Assembly (NCBI GenBank): GCA_026770585.1
Contig: MU646303.1
Span: 1,572,937-1,587,281 of the forward strand
Direction: 5' to 3'
Source of the DNA: Baffinella frigidus
Lineage: Eukaryota; Cryptophyceae; Cryptomonadales; Baffinellaceae
Length of the DNA stretch: 14,345 nt
Shown: piece by piece, positions 1 to 6,227 of the stretch
Layout: each line of letters begins with the position of its first letter
Position numbering within the stretch: the first letter of the stretch is position 1
Notes under the pieces: generated by a model
Database searches by the model: none
Told to the model about the DNA's origin: nothing
The model's input: only the letters and a program-made list of their open reading frames with translations
Position numbers and translations under genes: made by a program

Positions 1-1
1 C

Positions 2-142
2 CCCGCAGCCACAGACGCCCTTCGTGGTGTACATGTAAAGTGTTATCTCTGGCAGATGGCGGGGCCAAGGCGCGCCGCGATGGTCGCGTTCCTCGAGACC
101 TTCCAGCGCGAGGCCTTGGACGACTTCGAATCACGACTTTGA
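2..142 (+). CDS. Possible 3'-terminal coding exon of an upstream gene (partial)
   Basis: An open frame runs in from the left edge (frame starting at base 2) and stops at TGA 140-142. The better-looking part begins at the in-frame ATG at 56 and encodes MAGPRRAAMVAFLETF, then a short acidic end finishing in ESRL. A CAG directly precedes that ATG, so a 3' splice site at 55/56 is an alternative to uninterrupted coding from base 2. An AATAAA hexamer at 298-303 lies about 155 bases after the stop, as expected for a 3' UTR. I do not recognise the protein, and too little is visible for a family call. It could be chance: only 47 codons are available. Confidence 0.33.
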   Translation, partial: PAATDALRGVHVKCYLWQMAGPRRAAMVAFLETFQREALDDFESRL

Positions 143-297
143 ATGCCGACCTTGAGAGACGACGTTGGACGACGACTGTGAATGCCGATCTGGAGTGAAT
201 TCGCTCCGCTGCAAAAAGCCTTTTGAGGACTGTTGGGAACGATTCCAATATTAGCACATCGGGCATAGGTGAGGGTTCGGGCTGCCGTAGTATGTTC

Positions 298-303
298 AAT
301 AAA
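298..303 (+). promoter_or_regulatory. Candidate polyadenylation signal AATAAA
   Basis: A canonical AATAAA lies downstream of the TGA at 140-142 and would serve the partial upstream plus-strand gene. The hexamer is common by chance and some algae do not use it, so the assignment rests on position only. Confidence 0.3.
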
Positions 304-870
304 GCTCCAGTGGCCCAAAGGATGGCCGCCGTGCCTATTGCGAGCGTGTGGATGCGTGCGCTGATTGCGAATGTGGCGTGTGAGGAGGAATTAGCGCAGT
401 TTGCATCAAGGTGAAACAGCGTTTCCACATGGCCGTCTCTATCCGGGGACACGAACGGTGGGCGTACGGTAGATGAATCATGCTGAGTAAAACGGCGTGC
501 GTGAGAGGCCTCCTGCGAGAGAGAAATGTAACTTTATTTCGGAACGAAACCACCATGACCACCATGCATTCCCTTCCGTGAAGGCCTTGCAAAACTACTC
601 AGCTGTGACCCGATGCGATGCGATCCCACTATTCCGCGTTCCACAGACACCTCCGCCTCGGTATCCTCGCATGATGCTTTTCACCGCTGCCCTTTCAGAC
701 ATCAACAGCGCGTGGGGATGCGATGAAGCATGGACCATCCGATAGGGGGGGCACATAGGTATTTTGTTCAAGGATGGAAGGAGCCCTACGTAAGTAGGCT
801 GTAACGTCACACCCGCGGGCCCCCACGGCTTCGGGAATCACGTCAGGAGATTGATCGTCCTCTATGTCCG
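304..870. other. Intergenic stretch, nothing recognised
   Basis: Neither strand holds an open frame with credible coding character or splice signals. Several 60-90 codon frames overlap each other on opposite strands, and none looks like protein. Confidence 0.4.
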
Positions 871-976
871 TTAGGTTCTTTTAACTCCCACCATAGGCGG
901 ACACTGGAACTGGTTCTGCAGAAAAGCCCTGCTTCCTTTCGGATCACATCAAGTCCCCCACCCCGGTGCAGAGGAT
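871..976. repeat. Dispersed ~100-bp direct repeat, copy 1
   Basis: This segment, with the cores CATAGGCGGACAC and CTTTCGGATCACAT and ending in CGGTGCAGAGGAT, recurs at 1067-1166 in the same orientation. The copies differ at scattered positions and by small indels. Function unknown. No terminal inverted repeats were found, so a mobile-element origin is not shown. Confidence 0.7.
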
Positions 977-1066
977 ATTAAGTTGATACACGTAGGCGCA
1001 CCGCTAAGGGGGGGGGTAGACCCAGACGCGGGGATTCACCGCCCTCACCACCCCTTTAGGTCCTTC

Positions 1067-1166
1067 AGGTTCTTCGTGCTCCCAACATAGGCGGACACCG
1101 GAACTTGTTCTGCAGAAAAGCCATGCTTCCTTTCGGATCACATTCAGGCCCCCCGGTGCAGAGGAT
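1067..1166. repeat. Dispersed ~100-bp direct repeat, copy 2
   Basis: Second copy of the segment at 871-976, about 190 bases downstream in the same orientation. It lies about 200 bases before the start of the SLX9-like gene, so it may form part of that gene's upstream region. That is inference from position only. Confidence 0.7.
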
Positions 1167-1363
1167 CGCTGCAGAACCCGGATAAAATGAGGGGGGGTAC
1201 CATGATCCTTCAGCCGACGTGTGGTAATGGTGTGTGTACGAGTGTGAGCCTTGGTTTAACTCAAATGCTCGATTGAGGGGGACTGGAGCTTCTGCCGGAT
1301 TTTTTACTTCCGCCGGATATTGCCTGTCAAAACTTTTTTCACTTCACGTGGCAGCCGTTCACC

Positions 1364-3142
1364 ATGGGGAAGATCGTCAAGACCAAGGCGCACCGCGGCA
1401 CCCACCGCTCGGCTGGCGCCTTCCACTCCTCTGAAGTCAATGCCGCTAGTGCGATGGCGATGGAGCTCGAGGACATGATGCCTGCTGCTAAGCAGCCTGC
1501 GCGCCAGAGTCACGGGGACCCGACGCACGGGGGGAATGACAGTGGGGCAGGCAGTGGGACTGTTCGGGCAATTGCGGAGCCACAGATGTCGCGTGGGCAG
1601 AGGAAGCGGTTTGCGCGGAAGTCTTCGGTGAAGAACAAGTTTCTGCTCGAAACAAAGCTCAGGGGGAAGCAGATCAAGCTGAAGGAGGGCGCGCTCGCCG
1701 AGATGGGGACATTGGAGCTCTCTCTCCCGGCGCCGCCGCCCACGAAGGCATGCCCCAGCCATTTTCCCTGCAACCCTGCCCCCGCCCGCTGCGCCCCCGC
1801 AGCGGGATGGGGACATTGGAGCTCTCTCTCCCGGCGCCGCCGCCCACGAAGGCATGCCCCAGCCATTTTTCCTGCAACCCTGCCCCCGCCCGCTGCGCCC
1901 CCGCCGTCGCGAGTATTCCAGTATGTATTCCACGCGATTTGTTCCAGCCGCGGGAACACAGTTGCTGTTGCGTGAACGGCCACCCCCTGTCAGGCGGGGG
2001 CAAATGTCAACGGCGGGATGAAGATGACCAAGAAGAACCGTCAGCGGCTTCTCATTGCGGAGACAGCGCAGCTTGCCGCGGTGCCCTTCCCACCCGCCTT
2101 CCCAAAGATTCCCCCACATTTTTCCAAAGGAGGTGCTGCCGTGGGACCCCCCCGGTACAAATCCGCTGGCGTACGTACTGCAAACAGTGAGGCGGGCGTG
2201 CATACCGAGAGAGCTCCATTGTCCCCATCCCTCCCAAGGGAACGATTCTCGCCAATCGGCCAATCCCCGATTTTCCCAGATGTGTACCAACCGCACGACC
2301 CCCCTGGACACGTTCCGCCAGCCTATCGCAAATGGGTGGGCTGCAGGGACACCCCCGGAGAAATTCCGCCAGCGCACTGCAAATTTGCAGGCGGGCGTGC
2401 CCACCGCGAAGCGACGCGTGGGGTGTGGGTATCCCTGAAGTGACGGACGGGCGAATATTCGCCCGTCGAAGCCCCAGACGGTCCTAGGACCCTACCGTAG
2501 GGCGTATGAGCCTGCTCGCCACTTAATGGAGAGGGGGTTTAGGGTTTGCGGACATCATCCACGCGCAGCAGTGACCGTACGGGAGGAGACTCGACGGGTA
2601 AGCGCGGCATGTGTGGCACGTCAGAATGATTTGTGGTGGCTTGGACTCAAAATAAAACCCATGCCCAAGATTGGCATAAACGTGATACAGGTTCAGTATC
2701 CTTCCTAAATCAACTGGTGATGTAACGCCCGTCGTTCCAGGCGAACTGTGTTTTTTGGAACACAAATGAATCAGTATCACGTGTGATGCTTAGCTTTTAC
2801 TTGTGGCATACAACCCATGCCCAACATAGCATCAACGTGGTATTGGTTTATTAATCTTACGAGAGGAAGCAGGCGTCGTTCTAAAAAACATTGCTGTCTT
2901 GGGTACAAAATAACACCCACGCGCAATGATAAACCGGTAAGCGCGGGACAGGTTCTGGCGCACCCGTCGTTCCAGGCGAACCCGCTCGGGACGATCCACG
3001 ACCACCTCGAGAACTCCATCCGCCTCGCCAACGCCGCATCCCCCCAGGTAACCCCGCAACCCTCTAACCCCCCATCCATGGGCCAAAGTACCCATCGTAA
3101 TGTTTTCCCTTGCCGTAACCGACTTTGCAGGTCGTGATTTGA
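1364..3142 (+). CDS. SLX9: SLX9/FAM207-like ribosome biogenesis protein, four exons
   Basis: Proposed exons are 1364-1912, 1994-2080, 2952-3047 and 3131-3142 (about 247 codons, near the usual family length). The ATG at 1364 has a good context (ACCATGG). Residues 76-118 carry a basic block, SRGQRKRFARK, then LKEGALAEMGTLE, matching the charged central part of SLX9 proteins. Exon 2 encodes TKKNRQRLLIAETAQ and exon 3 VLAHPSFQANPLGTIHDHL, the conserved C-terminal signature (compare the SPxxxxxPLxAI region of human FAM207A and plant homologues). Exon 3 is exactly 32 codons between ACAG| and CAG|GTAACC. Exon 4 adds three residues and TGA. Slx9 in yeast and humans acts in pre-40S ribosome assembly and 18S precursor processing in the nucleolus. 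The exon 1 boundary is the weak point, because a 104-bp tandem duplication lies at its end. If that part is intronic, residues ~119-183 are not real. Without splicing at 3048 the protein would instead end at 3137. Confidence 0.72.
1702..1905 (+). repeat. 104-bp tandem duplication at the end of SLX9-like exon 1
   Basis: Two near-identical units lie side by side (from 1702 and 1806; offset 104 bases). Each begins GATGGGGACATTGGAGCTC and runs through a C-rich tract. Since 104 is not a multiple of three, the second copy is read in another frame. Either it is untranslated or it gives a frame-shifted low-complexity tail. No GT dinucleotide occurs between about 1690 and 1905, so a normal donor cannot precede the repeat's end. 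The core recurs inverted at 2207-2228. Confidence 0.85.
2207..2228 (-). repeat. Inverted copy of the 104-bp repeat core, in intron 2
   Basis: This 22-base stretch, starting GAGAGAGCTCCATTG, is the reverse complement of the start of both tandem units at 1702 and 1806 with one mismatch. In the pre-mRNA it could pair with either copy and form a stem looping out the first intron and exon 2. Confidence 0.7.
2432..2530. mobile_element. MITE-like element, family 1, copy 1 (degenerate right end)
   Basis: It begins TA|TCCCTGAAGTGAC and ends CCACTTAATGGA, with an internal hairpin of GGGCGAA/TTCGCCC and a shared GGTCCTAGGACCCTACCG core. It matches copies at 3655-3754 and 5381-5481 in length (99-101 bp) and layout. 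The right terminus has diverged and the flanking TA is lost there. It sits in intron 2 of the SLX9-like gene. There is no coding capacity, so transposition would need an enzyme supplied elsewhere. Confidence 0.7.
2598..2751 (+). pseudogene. Decayed upstream duplicate of SLX9-like exon 3 and its acceptor region
   Basis: The bases at 2727-2751 (CGTCGTTCCAGGCGAAC) repeat the exon 3 segment coding for HPSFQANP at about 2962-2982. Upstream, GGTAAGCGCGG at 2598 echoes GGTAAGCGCGGG before the true acceptor. A further degenerate repeat links 2656-2700 with 2812-2855. The duplicate has lost the start of the exon and its frame, so it should be spliced out as part of intron 2. Confidence 0.55.
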
Positions 3143-3149
3143 TCCAGAC

Positions 3150-3266
3150 ACCCCTAGCTCTGTCTCTGTCTATTTGGGCGCGCCAACGTAGTGAGCCCGG
3201 GCGCTTCCTTGATAAAAAAAGACGGGGTTGTACCGCAAACCAGCATGTCAACTTGAACATAGTCGG
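3150..3266. mobile_element. Degenerate family 3 MITE-like element
   Basis: It aligns by eye with the intact copy at 5901-6023: shared TATTTGGGC, then GTGAGCCCG, a middle part, and CAGCATGTCAA followed by TTGAACATAGTCGG. The left terminal repeat is eroded. It lies just after the stop of the SLX9-like gene and so is probably transcribed in its 3' UTR. Confidence 0.55.
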
Positions 3267-3554
3267 TCATTTGCGTAAAGCAGAGCTAGGCAGCCGCCGA
3301 TTCCTAATGGCCATGCGTCCCTCCACCAGACGCGACCCTTACTGATGCCAATATGCCCAAATGTCCTTCTACCCCCCCCTGAGGAGGTTTGGTTTCAGCA
3401 AGTCCTTACAGCAATTCGCAAACGTGTTTTAGGCTCTTCGTAGCGGGCGTTCTCGGAACCCTCCTCCTAGGGTCCCGTAGGCCTTAGACATTTTGAAGCA
3501 CTTTCCTCTCCACGCTGTTTCCGAAATGCTCTGGGATTCTACAAGACAACGTCT
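3267..3554. other. Intergenic spacer with nothing recognised
   Basis: No supported exon on either strand. The start of the MITE cluster lies immediately to the right. Confidence 0.4.
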
Positions 3555-3773
3555 GTACAGGGGTACTTCGCTCGTAAGAAACGCCCGCCCCCCCTGGGAC
3601 CACCATAGGACCCTAGGCATACCCCTACTGGTCCTAGGGTGGCACTGTTTCTTATCCCTTAAGTGACCAACGGGCGAATAATCGCCCGTGGAAGCTCTAG
3701 GCAGGTCCTAGGGCCCTACGGTAGGGCGTATGCGCCTACTGGTCACTTAAGGGATAAGCGACGCACCCTTGCG
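3555..3773. mobile_element. MITE-like element, family 2, copy 1, split by a nested insertion
   Basis: The left end GTACAGGGGTACTTCGCTC matches the left end of the intact family 2 copy at 4445-4567. The right half continues to TTTCTTA at about 3654, is broken by the family 1 element, then resumes with AAGCGACGCACCC, a diverged form of the family 2 right end (GAGCGAGGTACCC). The nesting dates family 2 insertion here before family 1. Confidence 0.7.
3655..3754. mobile_element. MITE-like element, family 1, copy 2 (intact, nested)
   Basis: A 100-bp element flanked by TA on both sides. The termini TCCCTTAAGTGACCA and TGGTCACTTAAGGGA are perfect inverted repeats, and with the flanking bases the symmetry reaches 19 bp. 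Inside are a GGGCGA/TCGCCC hairpin and a GGTCCTAGGGCCCTACGG core. The TA flanks fit a TA target duplication, as in Tc1/mariner-type elements. No transposase is encoded. It is inserted in a family 2 element. Confidence 0.85.
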
Positions 3774-4299
3774 CCTCGCGGGGGCAAACTGCATCGAACT
3801 GCCTGGCCCGCTCACCATGATTCCCCCCGGTAAACCTCTTACACCATACCCTCTTGCAGGCGCCGAAGAGATAGAGGACTCCGACAGGAGGCGCATGCTT
3901 CCCATCGGGTGTTCCAGTGCGAAGGGCTCCAGTGTTTCAGCGCGGGGGAGCCTCTCGAGGCAATCGAAGCAAGCAGCGTCAGGCCCGTGGGTGGTCGTCT
4001 GACACACAATTTTTCGCGTACAGCTGTATGTGCGTGATGCGCAGCGGGGGGAGGGCACTTTGTCCGTGTACATATACTCTAAGGCGGCCCTGAGTCTCCC
4101 GCCTCTCTAGGCTCGCGAGCCGTGCCACGACAGAATCCCCTCCCTCACAATATGTGGTGGAACGAGAATTTTCCAATAAATCTACCTGTGTACTATGTAC
4201 AGAGCAGTGGTTGGCTGGTTCGAGGCACCCATAACCGTGGAGTTATCGTCACATTCATGTACACCGCAGCTGCCAGCTCCTCTCCCGCATCACCGCCCT
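3774..4299. other. Intergenic spacer; weak possible exon only
   Basis: The plus strand has CTCTTGCAG at 3852-3860 followed by an open frame (GAEEIEDSDRRRML...) to a TGA at 4000-4002, and an AATAAA at about 4173. No partner exon with convincing content was found upstream, so this is not called as a gene. The rest shows nothing recognisable. Confidence 0.3.
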
Positions 4300-4396
4300 G
4301 TACATGGGTACCTCGCTCATGAAGAGCCGCGCGCCCCGCTAGGACCACCATAGGTCTAAGAAGGGTGCGCCTCTTGTGAGCGAGGTACCCCCGTAG
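4300..4396. mobile_element. MITE-like element, family 2, copy 2
   Basis: Starts GTACATGGGTACCTCGCTCAT and ends TGTGAGCGAGGTACCCCCGTAG, imperfect inverted repeats matching the family 2 termini. Its centre is shorter than that of the copy at 4445-4567. Confidence 0.8.
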
Positions 4397-4444
4397 ACTC
4401 ACTTGAAGTTGCCCGACGGGGTCATCAGGCAGCCCCCTCAAGCT

Positions 4445-4567
4445 GTACCGGGGTACCTCGCTCACAAGAAACTGCCACCCCCCTAGGACGACCATAGGGC
4501 CCTAGGTATGGTTCTACTGTAGGGTCCTAGGGGGGCGCGGTTTCTTATGAGCGAGGTACCCCTGTAC
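4445..4567. mobile_element. MITE-like element, family 2, copy 3 (most complete)
   Basis: A 123-bp element with termini GTACCGGGGTACCTCGCTC and GAGCGAGGTACCCCTGTAC. The inverted repeats continue inward for about 45 bp with few mismatches to CTAGGAC/GTCCTAG. Non-coding and able to fold into one long hairpin. Confidence 0.85.
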
Positions 4568-4616
4568 GCGGATCACCCGTGCGAGGGAACCACCTCAGGC
4601 TCCCGACGCGGGCCTA

Positions 4617-4693
4617 CCGGGGTACCTCGGGCCCTATGGTGGTCTTAGGGAGGGGGGCGGTTTCTTATGAGCGAGGTACCCCTCTATCGCACA
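4617..4693. mobile_element. MITE-like element, family 2, copy 4 (internally deleted)
   Basis: The left end keeps ACCGGGGTACCTCG, then jumps to GGGCCCTATGG. The right end keeps GGTTTCTTATGAGCGAGGTACC. About 45 bases of the left arm are missing relative to copy 3. It lies about 65 bases from the stop of the minus-strand coiled-coil gene, possibly in its 3' UTR. Confidence 0.75.
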
Positions 4694-4756
4694 CGCCCTC
4701 ACTGCCGCGGGCCCTTCACCTCGGCTCTCCCTGAGGCGGGCCTGCCCCTCAGCGCG

Positions 4757-4885
4757 TCAACTGGGCCCCTTCAACTGAACATCGAGTTTGGCGGCCATGT
4801 CGCGAAGCTTGTCGGTGACCTCGCTCGCGGCGTTCTCGAAGAACGTCAGCGCCGTCGCCTTCGCCTTTCGCTCCCCATCCATCGC
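4757..4885 (-). CDS. Coiled-coil gene: proposed terminal exon
   Basis: After CTCCAG| the frame reads AMDGERKAKATALTFF, continues through SEVTDKLRDMAAKLDV and ends LKGPS with a stop at 4757-4759: 42 codons plus stop, in phase with the upstream exons. The start MDGERKAKA resembles MDDERKQGE in the exon at 8357-8467. A donor-like GAG|GTCACC occurs inside, so the last part could instead be intronic, but no exon further left was found. Confidence 0.6.
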   Translation of the reverse strand, partial: AMDGERKAKATALTFFENAASEVTDKLRDMAAKLDVQLKGPS

Positions 4886-6189
4886 CTGGAGGTGTGAGTG
4901 ACTGGTCAGTAATCGGTGCACGCGCTTTAGGGGTTGGGGTCCAGAGCTTCCATCAACCCTCAACGCTCAACCCTCAGCGCCTTGGTCTTTCGCTCCTTAT
5001 CCATCGCCTGCTCCCACCCAGGTTTAACAACGTTTCGTACCAAACATTTTTAACTTTGTATCACGATACCAAATCAGAATCTACTTGTAAGCGAGTTTGG
5101 TGTCTGTCGCCTTTCGCTCCCCGTCCATCGCCTGGTTTAGGATTTTTAGGGTTTGAGCCCCCCCCCCCCCGGTGACATCCAGGCTGGTCCGCTACCTTGG
5201 CCCGCCGCTCCCAACCCATCGCCTGCTCCGAACTAGGCATACAACGTTTCGTACTAGAGCGTTTTTACTTTGTACCACGATCTCAAATTAGAACCGACTA
5301 GTCAGCGAGTTTGGTGCCCTTCGCCTTGGCATTTGCCCCCCCCTCCATCGCCTGCTCCGGGGGGAACGGGGATTTGACTATCCCTTAACTGGCCAGTAGG
5401 CTCATACGCGCTGCCGTAGGGCCCTAGGACCTGCCTAGGATCTTTTGGCGGTCAGGTTTGACCACCTAGCCGCTTGAGGGATACGTTAAAACACCGTGTG
5501 GATGTAAAAAAACGACTGTCCAACCCCTCGGCCACCTCCAGGCTGGTCCAGAGTCCCCCCCCTGTCAGAATACCTGTATGTGAGGACGGGGTCCTCGGAG
5601 CAGAAGTCAATTAGCAGAAGTCATTTACGTAGACATTAAACATGCGCCTATTTATCCCGCCCGAGGCGGGCCCGTCCAGGACTCCGTCCTCACACCCTGT
5701 GCGCATGAGCTCCTGTGCTGCGCAAAGGGAGGCTTCCCGGTGGGGGCGGCAGGGGGGTGGGGGCTCAGTGACCTTGTCGCCTGAGACAGAGCTAGACAGT
5801 CCCTGCACCCCTCGATATCTTTGAGATACTAAACATGCCCGATACAGACCATGTCGCGGGCCTCGACTCAGCCTTCTTGGCCTCAGCCGCATCCTCTTTC
5901 CCTCGACTGTTCTCACGTTGACATATTTGGGCTCACCGATTTGGTGAGCCCGCGCCCTTCGGAGCGGGAAAGTTGACGGGTGTGTACTGCAGACCCAGCA
6001 TGTCAATTTGAGAACAGTCGAGGCGAGGGGGGGGGGGGGTGAGAGGCCTTGTCGCGGGCCTCGACGGCAGCCTGCTGAGCCTTCTTGGCCTCGGCCGCGT
6101 CCTCTGTCGCCTTGTCGAGATCCGCTACCTGAGGGTCGAGGGGCGAGGGAAGGTTTAGGGTTTAGGGTTTAGGGTTGAGGGTGTAGGGT

Positions 6190-6227
<38 letters not shown>

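Noticed and set aside
35-55. 21-base intron between 34 and 56
   Set aside because: GT and CAG are present, but the frame is open through it and the length is far below the other introns seen here (about 80 bases or more).
1304-2404. 366-codon minus-strand open frame
   Set aside because: The longest frame of the window, but it lies opposite the SLX9-like exons and is built from the 104-bp repeat and GC-rich low-complexity sequence. It is open because of composition, with no domain signal.
3769-4002. Plus-strand frame with a TTGCAG acceptor (GAEEIEDSDRRRM...)
   Set aside because: It has a plausible acceptor and stop, but the only upstream intron would be about 31 bases, no ATG is present and no partner exon was found.
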